This document shows, piece after piece, positions 55,492-63,458 of a DNA stretch of 64,000 nt. Position 1 is the stretch's first letter, and the number at the start of each line of letters is the position of its first letter. The notes under the pieces were generated by a model. That model was not told the DNA's origin and ran no database searches. It saw only the letters and a program-made list of their open reading frames with translations. The stretch comes from Calditrichota bacterium (GTDB lineage Bacteria > Calditrichota > Calditrichia > Calditrichales > J004): positions 248,001 through 312,000 of the forward strand of contig JABFGF010000004.1 of NCBI GenBank assembly GCA_013112635.1, read 5' to 3'. The translations under genes and the position numbers were made by a program.

Positions 55492-56943
55492 ATGCAAAAC
55501 GACGAGAAACTAGGCAGTTATAAAATAAGCGGGAAAATTGGTGAAGGCGGTATGGCCGAAATTTACAAAGCCTACCAGCCAGCACTTAAACGCCATGTGG
55601 TCATCAAAAAATTAAAAGACCCCAACCGCGAAATTATTGCCCGTTTTAAAAAAGAAGCTTTGCTCAGCGCATCTTTTAGCCAGGAAAACGTGGTTGCCAT
55701 ATATGATTTTTTGTATATGAACCGTGCCTACTACCTGGTAATGGAATATGTTGATGGTGAAGACCTGAGAGCGCTTATAGACTGCTCTGCACCCATGTCA
55801 ACCAGCCTTGCCGCTATGATAATCCTGGAGCTTGCACATGGCCTGGAATATACGCACAACCAAAGTATAATCCACCGCGATATTAAACCCAGCAACGTAC
55901 TGATCTCCAAAGAAGGTAATGTAAAACTAATTGATTTTGGCGTGGCGAAAGATGATACAAATGTCCGCTTGACAATGACCGGCCTGATTGTCGGGACTCC
56001 TTCATACATGTCACCGGAGCAGGCACATGGCGATCCGCTTGGGCCGCAAAGCGATTTATATGCTTTGGGGATTTTACTCTATGAAATGCTGACCGGCATA
56101 AAACCTTTTTACGGGCAGAATAATACGGAGATTTTAGCAAAAGTGGTCCGCAGCAAATACACTCCTCCGCATCGTATCAACCCAGAAATATCTCTGCGCT
56201 TAAGACGTGTAATAAAAAAACTGCTCAAAAAAGATATGCGCTCCCGTTATAAAAATGCCGCTGCCTTAATCCATGATTTGGAAAAATGTGTCTCCTGGCA
56301 GACACGAAGTCGCAAGAAAGAGTTGTTTGCACGGGTTTTAGACAACATGGATAAAACGGCAATAACCCATTCCGACGATACCTTAAAAGCAGCTATTCTG
56401 GAAAACACATCTTCCTGGGGTTGGAATGCTTTGCGTTACAGCCTTGTTGCAGCTTTGCTGATTAGCGGATGGGCAATATTTAAGCAATTCAGCAAAAAAG
56501 AGTTGGGTTATATAAAAGTTGAAAATCCTGTTAAGAAAATGGAATTGGTTATTGACAATAAAAAGGTTAAACCGGTTTTAAGCAGAAGTGCCCTGCTCGG
56601 GCCCTTTCTAAAAGGCGGCCATTATCTGCAGGCCAGCGACCCTGCCAGCAACTCAACCTTTGTGGCCAAAACCACAGTAAATGCAAACGACACAACCTTG
56701 ATTAAAGTTGAACTCCCAAAAAACCATACTTTGGCTTTGCTAAATATTTCCATTGAACCTACAATTGCTGAATTACTCATCGATGGATTTGTTGCGAGCC
56801 CGGATGAAAACAACACGATTCAGTTAAAAGCAGGCTGGCATGAAATAGAAATAAGAAAAACGGGGTATGAACCCATAAAAGATAAACGCTTTTTCCGCGC
56901 CGCCGAAACCTACATTATGGAATATAAGCTTACCAAAAAGTAA
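55492..56943 (+). CDS. Ser/Thr protein kinase with PEGA domain
   Basis: 483 residues. Kinase domain about 8-270. P-loop G-E-G-G-M-A-E-I-Y, ATP lysine K39, catalytic H-R-D130-I-K-P-S-N, metal D148 in D-F-G and activation-loop G-T-P-S-Y-M-S-P-E are all present, so it should be active. A single membrane helix spans about 308-325 (Y-S-L-V-A-A-L-L-I-S-G-W). The outer part (330-483) contains PEGA-like units such as I-A-E-L-L-I-D-G-F, beta-modules typical of surface proteins. It probably senses envelope ligands and phosphorylates cytoplasmic targets. No Shine-Dalgarno site is clear. Confidence 0.93.
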   Translation: MQNDEKLGSYKISGKIGEGGMAEIYKAYQPALKRHVVIKKLKDPNREIIARFKKEALLSASFSQENVVAIYDFLYMNRAYYLVMEYVDGEDLRALIDCSAPMSTSLAAMIILELAHGLEYTHNQSIIHRDIKPSNVLISKEGNVKLIDFGVAKDDTNVRLTMTGLIVGTPSYMSPEQAHGDPLGPQSDLYALGILLYEMLTGIKPFYGQNNTEILAKVVRSKYTPPHRINPEISLRLRRVIKKLLKKDMRSRYKNAAALIHDLEKCVSWQTRSRKKELFARVLDNMDKTAITHSDDTLKAAILENTSSWGWNALRYSLVAALLISGWAIFKQFSKKELGYIKVENPVKKMELVIDNKKVKPVLSRSALLGPFLKGGHYLQASDPASNSTFVAKTTVNANDTTLIKVELPKNHTLALLNISIEPTIAELLIDGFVASPDENNTIQLKAGWHEIEIRKTGYEPIKDKRFFRAAETYIMEYKLTKK

Positions 56944-57049
56944 AACACATGGCTCTACACTTTCTTTTTTATCTTGCCTTATATTTTTGTAATTTTCCCG
57001 CTTTAAAAAACCAATAATTCTAATCATGGCAAAGAGAACAATCAAAGCA

Positions 57050-57084
57050 TTCTCTGCTAACTCTGCGCCCTCTGTGGTAAATAA
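57050..57084 (+). repeat. Interspersed-type repeat, CTCTGCG/CTCTGTGG pattern
   Basis: TCTCTGCTAACTCTGCG then CCCTCTGTGGTAAAT. It resembles a degenerate direct repeat of CTCTGYG that is common in environmental bacterial intergenic DNA. It lies upstream of the preferred hisS start; a near-inverted version occurs at 58395-58426. Confidence 0.4.
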
Positions 57085-57109
57085 AAATACTCTGAAAGAA
57101 GGAAAAGTA

Positions 57110-58378
57110 TTGAACCCAATAAGACGCATAAAAGGCACACAGGATATTCTGCCAGATGAATCTCCAAAATGGGCGGCATTGGAGCAAACCATCCGCCAAC
57201 AAATGGAATTGTTTAATTATAAAGAAATCCGTACACCCGTTTTTGAACTGACCGATCTTTTTGCACGTGGCATTGGTGAGCTGACAGATATCGTCTCCAA
57301 GGAGATGTACACCTTTCAGGACCGTTCTAAAAAGAGCATAACCCTCAAGCCGGAAATGACAGCGCCGGTTATACGCGCCTATATTGAAAACAATCTTCAA
57401 GCCAAAGCGCAGATTAATAAGCTTTTTTACATAGCCTCACTGTTTCGCCAGGAAAATCCACAAGCCGGACGGCTAAGACAGTTTAACCAATTTGGCGCGG
57501 AATTTATCGGGAACGGTGGCCCGGAAGCTGATGCTGAGACAATCAGTTTGGCACTTGGCATTTTTAAAGCAATTGGTCTTCAAGGACTGGAACTGCGCAT
57601 AAATTCTGTCGGCGATGCAGAATCCCGGGAACCGTACAAAAAGATCTTGCAGGATTTTCTGCGCAACGAAATTTCTGAACCTTCAGAAGAACTGTCAAAA
57701 AGAATTGAAAATAATCCTCTGCGTGTTTTGGATAGTAAAGATCCAAGCTTGCAGGAAATTATCGGCCGGGCCCCAAAATTAATTGATCACCTAAATGAAG
57801 CTTCTTCACAACATTATCAAACGGTAAAAAATATTTTAGGCGCCCAGGATATCACTTTTGTGGAAGATACAACCCTTGTCCGCGGACTCGATTATTATAC
57901 GCATACGGTTTATGAAATTACCAGCTCCGGAATTGGCGCACAAAATGCAATTTGTGGTGGCGGCCGTTATGATTTATTGGGTCAGGAGATTTCCGGTAAA
58001 CCTGTACCTGCAGTTGGATTTGCTGCCGGAATAGAACGAATTTTGATGGTTCTGGAAAGCCAGCAAAAAGATATTGCCAAACCAAAAGGACTGGATATTT
58101 TTATTGTCGCACTTGGCGGGGAAGCAGTTGCCAAATCACAAAATTGGTTAAAGAAATTACGAGAAACCGGTTATTCAACAGATACCGATTTTTTAAAGCG
58201 CAGTATGAAAGCACAGTTCCGGGAAGCTAACCGGCAACAGGCACAATTTGTATTAATCCTTGGCGAAAATGAATTACAGAAAAATATTTTTTCCGTTAAA
58301 AATATGGAATCCGGTGAGCAGCAAGATGTAGCAGTTGATGAAGTGCTTGCTTTTTTAGAAAACAATTTAGCGAAATAA
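57110..58378 (+). CDS. hisS: Histidyl-tRNA synthetase
   Basis: 422 residues, matching the usual length of about 420-430. I take the start as TTG 57110, with AGAAGGA 7 bases upstream. An ATG at 57026 would add 28 residues, but that part carries the CTCTGCG repeat-like sequence and has no Shine-Dalgarno site. Class II motifs: R-I-K-G-T-Q-D-I-L-P; motif 2 L-F-R-Q-E-N-P-Q-A-G-R; histidine box L-V-R-G-L-D-Y-Y-T-H-T-V; motif 3 G-G-G-R-Y-D. C-terminal anticodon-binding domain about 325-422. It charges tRNA-His. Next come TrmH, DAHP synthase and CPBP genes on the same strand. Confidence 0.95.
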   Translation: MNPIRRIKGTQDILPDESPKWAALEQTIRQQMELFNYKEIRTPVFELTDLFARGIGELTDIVSKEMYTFQDRSKKSITLKPEMTAPVIRAYIENNLQAKAQINKLFYIASLFRQENPQAGRLRQFNQFGAEFIGNGGPEADAETISLALGIFKAIGLQGLELRINSVGDAESREPYKKILQDFLRNEISEPSEELSKRIENNPLRVLDSKDPSLQEIIGRAPKLIDHLNEASSQHYQTVKNILGAQDITFVEDTTLVRGLDYYTHTVYEITSSGIGAQNAICGGGRYDLLGQEISGKPVPAVGFAAGIERILMVLESQQKDIAKPKGLDIFIVALGGEAVAKSQNWLKKLRETGYSTDTDFLKRSMKAQFREANRQQAQFVLILGENELQKNIFSVKNMESGEQQDVAVDEVLAFLENNLAK

Positions 58379-58394
58379 GTTTAAAAACTATTTA

Positions 58395-58478
58395 TCGCTG
58401 AGATCGCAAAGTACACAGAGAAGAATTAATAGTATTTTTATGTTCCCACTCGTGTAAACCGTGATATTCGTGGACAAA
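58395..58478 (-). repeat. Two interspersed-type repeats after hisS
   Basis: 58395-58426 (CGCTGAGATCGCAAAG, then TACACAGAGAAG) is the reverse-oriented counterpart of the 57050-57084 tract. 58450-58478 (TCGTGTAAACCGTGATATT, then CGTGG) is another recurring intergenic phrase with direct CGTG repeats. The 151 bases between hisS and the methyltransferase gene hold nothing else. Confidence 0.35.
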
Positions 58479-58528
58479 AATTAAACTGTAAAAGGATCAT
58501 CAAAAGCATTTTTATATTTGATCGAAAT

Positions 58529-59302
58529 ATGTTGAAACCCTTATCAAAAAATAGAATAAAATTTTATCAAAAACTGAATCAGAAGAAATTCCGTGATAAA
58601 GAGAATCTGTATATAATAAGCGGTCTGCGCGGTGTTCAGTCTGCTTTGGAGAACGATGCCGGTTGCGCATTTGAAATAATTATTGAGGACGGGAAAGAAA
58701 ATCTTCTGGAGAAAATTGGTATCAATCAGCATAAAAATGCCACCACAGTTTCAGCAAAAGATTTTAAACTTTTAAATGATGAAATAAATCCGCAGGGTAT
58801 TTGCCTTATAGCAAAAAAAACGGCAACAGCTTTTAACGTCGATTTGATTCAACCGGGGCAAATTATTTTTCTCGATCGGATTAGCGATCCGGGTAATCTG
58901 GGTACAATTTTAAGAAGCGCTGCCTGGTTTGGAATTAAGACCATTTTGCTTAGTGCAAACTCAGCAGATCCATTTCAACCAAAAGTAGTTCGTTCTTCTG
59001 CAGGGGCAATTAACTCTGTCAGTATTTTTGAGAATGTTACCAGCCTTGAAATTTCGCAAATCAAATCCCAAAAAGATTACAAAATATTTGGGACCGATGT
59101 AGTTAATGGACGTAGTTTGGCCGCCACTACATTTAGTGAAAAAACGCTTTTTTTGTTTGGCAGCGAGGCCCATGGCCTGGATAATGAATACAAAAATTTA
59201 TGTGATGAAAACACCTTAATTCCTAAAACAGGAACAGGGGAATCTTTGAATTTGGCTAATGCGGCATCGATTGTTATGTACCAGGCCAGTTTAAATAAAT
59301 AA
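58529..59302 (+). CDS. TrmH/SpoU family RNA 2'-O-methyltransferase
   Basis: 257 residues. Motif 1 (about 110-130) D-R-I-S-D-P-G-N-L-G-T-I-L-R-S-A, motif 2 L-F-G-S-E-A-H-G-L, motif 3 I-P-K-T-G-T-G-E-S-L-N-L-A-N-A. These form the SPOUT trefoil knot that binds S-adenosylmethionine. An N-terminal substrate-binding domain (1-90) is present. It methylates ribose 2'-OH of rRNA or tRNA; the target (RlmB-like 23S or other) cannot be told. Confidence 0.92.
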   Translation: MLKPLSKNRIKFYQKLNQKKFRDKENLYIISGLRGVQSALENDAGCAFEIIIEDGKENLLEKIGINQHKNATTVSAKDFKLLNDEINPQGICLIAKKTATAFNVDLIQPGQIIFLDRISDPGNLGTILRSAAWFGIKTILLSANSADPFQPKVVRSSAGAINSVSIFENVTSLEISQIKSQKDYKIFGTDVVNGRSLAATTFSEKTLFLFGSEAHGLDNEYKNLCDENTLIPKTGTGESLNLANAASIVMYQASLNK

Positions 59303-59358
59303 ACAGAAGCTGTCTCTGATAGCGATCTCACAATAATAATATTCTAAAAGGAAAAACA

Positions 59359-60372
59359 ATGCTTGTTGTAATGAAAAACAATGCGGAAGAAAAAGACATT
59401 GCCGCGGTTGTAGAAGCTATTGAAGCACTTGGTTTTAAAGCCCGGCCGATCCCGGGAAGTAACCGCACCGCCATTGGTACAATTGGTAATACCGGGCAGG
59501 TTGATGATACATCGATCCGCGGGCTTGATGGCATAAAAGAAATTGTGCATATCACTAAACCATATAAACTGGCCAGCCGTGATTTCCACCCGGCAGATAC
59601 AATTGTGCGCATTGCCGATTCTACATTTGGCGCCAATGATTTTACGATTATTGCAGGTCCTTGCTCAATTGAATCTGAGGAACAAATCAATAAATCAGCA
59701 GAGTTCCTTTCGTCAAAGGGAGTTAAGATTTTACGTGGCGGTGCTTTTAAACCACGCACCAGCCCATATGCCTTTCAGGGCTTGGGAGTTGAGGGATTGA
59801 AAATGCTGGCAGAAGCCGGGCACAAAAATGGAATGCGGGTAATCAGTGAAGCAATTGATATCGTATCACTTGAAGATGTAGTTGAGCATAGCGATATTAT
59901 CCAGATTGGAGCAAGGAATATGCAAAATTTCCCTTTGCTGAAAGCCGCCGGAAAAGCCAGTAAGCCAATCTTGCTAAAACGAGGACTCTCAGCCACATTG
60001 GATGAAATGTTACTATCTGCAGAATATATTTTAAATGAAGGCAATCAGAATATCATAATGTGTGAACGCGGCGTACGTACGTTTGATAACCATTCACGCA
60101 ACACGCTGGATATAACAGCTGTTCCGGTTCTTCAGGAAAAATCGCATTTACCAATTATTATTGATCCAAGCCATGCAACCGGCAACCGTAAAAGGGTTAC
60201 GCCGGTTTCTAAAGCTGCCCTTGCTGTTGGTGCCCATGGCTTAATTGTAGAAGTGCATCCGGAACCGTCTAAAGCATTATCCGATGGTGCTCAATCATTA
60301 ACGTTTGATCAATTTGACGAACTTATAAATGAGCTGAAACCCATCGCTAAAGTAACAGGCAAAAAACTGTGA
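59359..60372 (+). CDS. aroF: 3-deoxy-7-phosphoheptulonate synthase (class I beta)
   Basis: 337 residues. N-terminal ferredoxin-like regulatory domain (about 1-68). The catalytic barrel has [22 protein letters not shown] and I-I-D-P-S-H-A-T-G. It condenses phosphoenolpyruvate and erythrose 4-phosphate in the first step of the shikimate pathway. The ferredoxin-like domain is the Thermotoga-type feedback sensor, bound by Tyr/Phe in that enzyme. AAAGG precedes the ATG. It overlaps the CPBP gene by GTGA. Confidence 0.93.
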   Translation: MLVVMKNNAEEKDIAAVVEAIEALGFKARPIPGSNRTAIGTIGNTGQVDDTSIRGLDGIKEIVHITKPYKLASRDFHPADTIVRIADSTFGANDFTIIAGPCSIESEEQINKSAEFLSSKGVKILRGGAFKPRTSPYAFQGLGVEGLKMLAEAGHKNGMRVISEAIDIVSLEDVVEHSDIIQIGARNMQNFPLLKAAGKASKPILLKRGLSATLDEMLLSAEYILNEGNQNIIMCERGVRTFDNHSRNTLDITAVPVLQEKSHLPIIIDPSHATGNRKRVTPVSKAALAVGAHGLIVEVHPEPSKALSDGAQSLTFDQFDELINELKPIAKVTGKKL

Positions 60373-61175
60373 ATAAAATAAAGATTCCGGAACCGGTAGA
60401 AGCACTTGTTGTTGTATTATTGTCCTTTAGCGGACTTGTACTGTTTTCTTTAACATTCCTCGGCTTTATATCCGGTGGCACAGAAAACCAATCTGACACA
60501 ACTCTTTTTTCTATGATTTTTATGTTTGGCAAGATTGTGTTTTTTGGCCTGCCGGTCTTTTACTGTTATAAAAAAAATTATCCTCTCCAAAAAATATTTA
60601 AGATTAAACCTGTTTCAAAAGAAGTAATAATTTTTTCCATAATTATCGGCCTTTCTCTTATTGCAATCACCGATGAAATTCAGCGACTTGTTGATTTGAT
60701 TGTACCAATGCCCGATTCTATGAAAGAACTTTTAAAGTCGGCAAAAGATGTTGGTGGAATGGAATGGGCTTTACTATTTATCGGCTCTATTTTTATTGCA
60801 CCATTGGCCGATGAGGGACTTTTCCGCGGTTTCTTGCAAGTTAGCCTGGAAGAAAAAGGCGATCCTGTTCGGGCAGTTATTTTAACATCTGTTACCTGGG
60901 CTTTAATTCATATTTCCCCTTACCTGGCCATACCGATTTTCATTTTAGGAATATTTCTGGGTTATCTTTCCTGGAAAACAAAGTCAATTCTACCATCGAT
61001 TGTAATTCAGGCCTTGTTTGGATTTATTGCGGTCATTCTTTTGGACTCTTCCCTTGAGGAGGGTTTTAATTCGTGGTATTTAATGGGTGATCATGTGTCA
61101 CCGTTTATACTTATCCTGTCTGGAGGAGGGTTATATTATTCAATTAAAATGATTGATAACCTTGGTGATGAATGA
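60369..61175 (+). CDS. CPBP family intramembrane metalloprotease
   Basis: 268 residues, about 7-8 membrane helices. CPBP motif 1 is D-E-G-L-F-R-G (D in place of the first E of EExxxR), motif 2 A-L-I-H-I-S, and further conserved residues follow. Start is GTG 60369, whose last two bases are part of the aroF stop, so translation is coupled. These Abi-type proteases are linked to prenyl-protein processing or immunity; the substrate is unknown. The D/E swap keeps a carboxylate, so activity is plausible. Confidence 0.85.
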   Translation: MNKIKIPEPVEALVVVLLSFSGLVLFSLTFLGFISGGTENQSDTTLFSMIFMFGKIVFFGLPVFYCYKKNYPLQKIFKIKPVSKEVIIFSIIIGLSLIAITDEIQRLVDLIVPMPDSMKELLKSAKDVGGMEWALLFIGSIFIAPLADEGLFRGFLQVSLEEKGDPVRAVILTSVTWALIHISPYLAIPIFILGIFLGYLSWKTKSILPSIVIQALFGFIAVILLDSSLEEGFNSWYLMGDHVSPFILILSGGGLYYSIKMIDNLGDE

Positions 61176-61263
61176 AGGCCACATGTAAAAATAATTTAGT
61201 GGAAATCCAGAAAAAAAAGGAATATGTTAAATAACAGTTAGTTAATTTTAATAAAGGAATGTT

Positions 61264-61488
61264 ATGTCATACAAAGTTAGTGCTGTTATCGAAAAAGACT
61301 CTAATGGCTATTATGCCTATTGCCCAGAGTTAGAAGGGTGTCAGACCCAAGGTGATTCTTTCGAAGAAGTTACGCTGGCAATTAAAGAAGCAATTGAGCT
61401 TTATTTAGAAACCTTACCGGAAAATGAAAGAGTACAGTATCTTAGTCAGGAGATTTATACAACTTCTATAGAGGTACAAGTTGCCTAA
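61264..61488 (+). CDS. hicB: HicB family antitoxin
   Basis: 74 residues. Partial RNase H-like fold: Y-K-V-S-A-V-I-E-K-D-S-N-G-Y-Y-A-Y-C-P-E-L-E-G-C-Q-T-Q-G-D-S-(F)-E-E. It lacks a C-terminal ribbon-helix-helix DNA-binding domain; only a short tail is present. AAGGA precedes the ATG. It neutralises the adjacent HicA and, in this order (antitoxin first), is likely to autoregulate poorly without a DNA-binding part. Confidence 0.93.
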   Translation: MSYKVSAVIEKDSNGYYAYCPELEGCQTQGDSFEEVTLAIKEAIELYLETLPENERVQYLSQEIYTTSIEVQVA

Positions 61489-61675
61489 GTTACCACGTCT
61501 CACAGCTAATGAAGTTGAAAAATTACTATTGTCAAATGGATTTGAATTAATAAGAAGCAAAGGAAGCCACAGGATTTATTGCAAGGATAATAAGCGTCAG
61601 ATTATTCCTTTCCATTCCGGAAAAGTATTACACCCAAAAATCATAAAACAAGTTTTAAAAATTATTGAAGACTAA
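61481..61675 (+). CDS. hicA: HicA family mRNA interferase toxin
   Basis: 64 residues. Double-stranded RNA-binding-like fold with the catalytic histidine in R-S-K-G-S-H-R-I-Y and the second conserved region I-P-F-H-S-G-K-V-L-H-P. It cleaves mRNA and tmRNA when freed from HicB. TTG start at 61481 with GAGG six bases upstream, overlapping hicB by 8 bases. Confidence 0.93.
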   Translation: MPKLPRLTANEVEKLLLSNGFELIRSKGSHRIYCKDNKRQIIPFHSGKVLHPKIIKQVLKIIED

Positions 61676-61708
61676 TTAAATTTATTGTTATTTCCAACTC
61701 GACTTCAC

Positions 61709-62371
61709 TCATGTATTCCCAACTTCAATTGTAACTTCTTCCATTTTAGATCTTAGAAAATCAATAACTGTCTGTTCTGCCTCAATCACTTCAATGGCAT
61801 TTGCGTTGCGCAGGGAATCCCAAACAGCCTGTGGTGAAACACCTTCTAAATCAGCAACCTTGTCATAGGTTCCCATCTCTTTATATTTCCAGTATCGGCT
61901 GCAATTTATATCGCTCCAGCGCCCTTTTATGGCATAAATAAGTGAATAAAGTGTGTTTATATATTTATCCAATTGAGGGTCCATAGAATGGAAATTAACA
62001 CGGCTTTTTAATTTCTTCGCCCTGTTCAAAGCAGTATTGGCTCGATGAAAAGCAGGCCCATCCATTTCAATTGGAATATTTGCACCCATTTTCTGGATTC
62101 GCCCAAGTCCAATTCCAAAACGGAGTTCGAGTGGAGTAAGCAGCCTTTCAAACTCAATCATAATAGAATGTGCATTTGGAATATTGTGCACAACACCTTG
62201 AAACTCATCGCCTTTCGTGATCATAAATTGGGCTTCAATAGACGATGCCCAGTTTTCATTAACCTGAACGATGGCCGACTTTAAGAAGAGCTGCCATTCA
62301 TAGCGCTCCATCTCTTCCATTTTTTTTGAGCCTTTAATATCGGCAATGATTACGGCGTATTTTGGATTCAT
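61709..62371 (-). CDS. SatD family protein
   Basis: 220 residues. N-terminal nucleotide-binding-like region Y-A-V-I-I-A-D-I-K-G-S-K-K and F-M-I-T-K-G-D-E-F-Q-G, as in the SatD family. C-terminal helix-turn-helix-like segment Y-D-K-V-A-D-L-E-G-V-S-P-Q-A-V-W-D-S. SatD function is not settled; the first part resembles nucleotide cyclase/GGDEF-like folds by eye only. It is convergent with hicBA, with 33 bases between stops. No Shine-Dalgarno site is clear. Confidence 0.8.
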   Translation of the reverse strand: MNPKYAVIIADIKGSKKMEEMERYEWQLFLKSAIVQVNENWASSIEAQFMITKGDEFQGVVHNIPNAHSIMIEFERLLTPLELRFGIGLGRIQKMGANIPIEMDGPAFHRANTALNRAKKLKSRVNFHSMDPQLDKYINTLYSLIYAIKGRWSDINCSRYWKYKEMGTYDKVADLEGVSPQAVWDSLRNANAIEVIEAEQTVIDFLRSKMEEVTIEVGNT

Positions 62372-62383
62372 AAACTTTGTATT

Positions 62384-62448
62384 AATGGAATTTTGGAATA
62401 ATGGAGTGATGCAAATCCCGGCATTCCTTTAATCCAACATTCCAATAT
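62384..62448. repeat. Inverted GGAAT/ATTCC repeat region
   Basis: AATGGAATTTTGGAATAATGG is followed within 45 bases by ATTCCTTTAATCCAACATTCC, which reads ATTGGAATGTTGGATTAAAGG on the other strand. The two arms share the GGAAT-TTGGA words in inverted orientation, separated by a short spacer. It lies in the 79-base gap between SatD and the oxidoreductase and resembles short interspersed repeats seen in environmental genomes. Confidence 0.4.
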
Positions 62449-62450
62449 TT

Positions 62451-63455
62451 TCATTGTAGTTTTTTCTGGTGTTGGGCGATTTTTTCCAAAACCGCATTGG
62501 CAAGCTTAAGTGCCTCAAGACCATCTTCGGCAGAAACAGCAACAGGCTTATTATTTTGAACAGAATCTACAAAAGAGGCAAGTTCATTTAAAAGCGGGTT
62601 TACATCTTTCCGTTGAAGCTTTGTATAATTGATGTCGCGTTTTTGGTCGCCCTGATCTATCTGGCCAAGTGAGAAGGCCATTGCGCTGTCTTTAAAAGAT
62701 GCCTGCCCCGGTTCCGGAAGATAAAAAATCTCGGAAAAGCCATCTGTAAAATCCAATGAAATATAAGCATTGCGTTGAAATATGCGCATCTTACGCATTT
62801 TTTTGGCGGAGATCCTGCTGGCAGTAACATTTGCCACACAACCGTTTTCAAATTCAATCCGCGCGTTTGCAATATCCACATTTGTCGATACAACCCCAAC
62901 ACCACTGGCATCCACTTTTACAGGCTTGCTTTTTACGAGATGTAAAATCAAATCCAGGTCATGAATCATCAAATCAAGAATAACGGCCACATCCGTTCCA
63001 CGCGGATTAAAAGACGCAAGCCGGTGCGCCTCAACAAAAACTGGATTAATTGCAACATCCTCCAGCGCCAGCATTGATGCGTTAAATCGCTCGATGTGCC
63101 CAACCTGGATAATACAATTTTGCTCTTTTGCAAGCCGGATTAAATCTTGTGCTTCCTTTTCGGTTTTTGTGATTGGTTTTTCGATAAAAATATGTTTCTT
63201 TTTATTCAATGCCATTTTTGCTATTTCATGATGAGTCGTTGTCGGCGTAACAATATTCAATGCATCAACACTATCAATTAACTGCTCAATCGAATCAAAG
63301 GATTTGCACTCCAGCTCTTTGGCCAACTCTTGTGCCTTATTCTGGTCCTGATCATAAATCCCGATTAGTTCTGCCTGCTCAACCTGCTTAAATAATTTTG
63401 CGTGTAATTTCCCTAAATGCCCCGTTCCAATCACTGCAACTTTTAGCTTTTCCAT
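62451..63455 (-). CDS. Gfo/Idh/MocA family oxidoreductase
   Basis: 334 residues. Rossmann N-terminus V-A-V-I-G-T-G-H-L-G-K-L-H, E-K-P-I (about 93-96), then the family segment V-G-H-I-E-R-F-N. The latter and the D-L-M-I-H-D-L-D pair are typical of sugar-nucleotide or UDP-GlcNAc dehydrogenases in this family, though not exclusive. NAD(P)-dependent oxidation of a sugar hydroxyl is the expected reaction. It follows the GWxTD protein with a 3-base gap and is cotranscribed with it. Confidence 0.88.
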   Translation of the reverse strand: MEKLKVAVIGTGHLGKLHAKLFKQVEQAELIGIYDQDQNKAQELAKELECKSFDSIEQLIDSVDALNIVTPTTTHHEIAKMALNKKKHIFIEKPITKTEKEAQDLIRLAKEQNCIIQVGHIERFNASMLALEDVAINPVFVEAHRLASFNPRGTDVAVILDLMIHDLDLILHLVKSKPVKVDASGVGVVSTNVDIANARIEFENGCVANVTASRISAKKMRKMRIFQRNAYISLDFTDGFSEIFYLPEPGQASFKDSAMAFSLGQIDQGDQKRDINYTKLQRKDVNPLLNELASFVDSVQNNKPVAVSAEDGLEALKLANAVLEKIAQHQKKLQ

Positions 63456-63458
63456 TTT

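Noticed and set aside
57026-57109. N-terminal extension of hisS from an ATG at 57026
   Set aside because: No Shine-Dalgarno site, repeat-like sequence and extra length beyond the family make the TTG at 57110 a better start.
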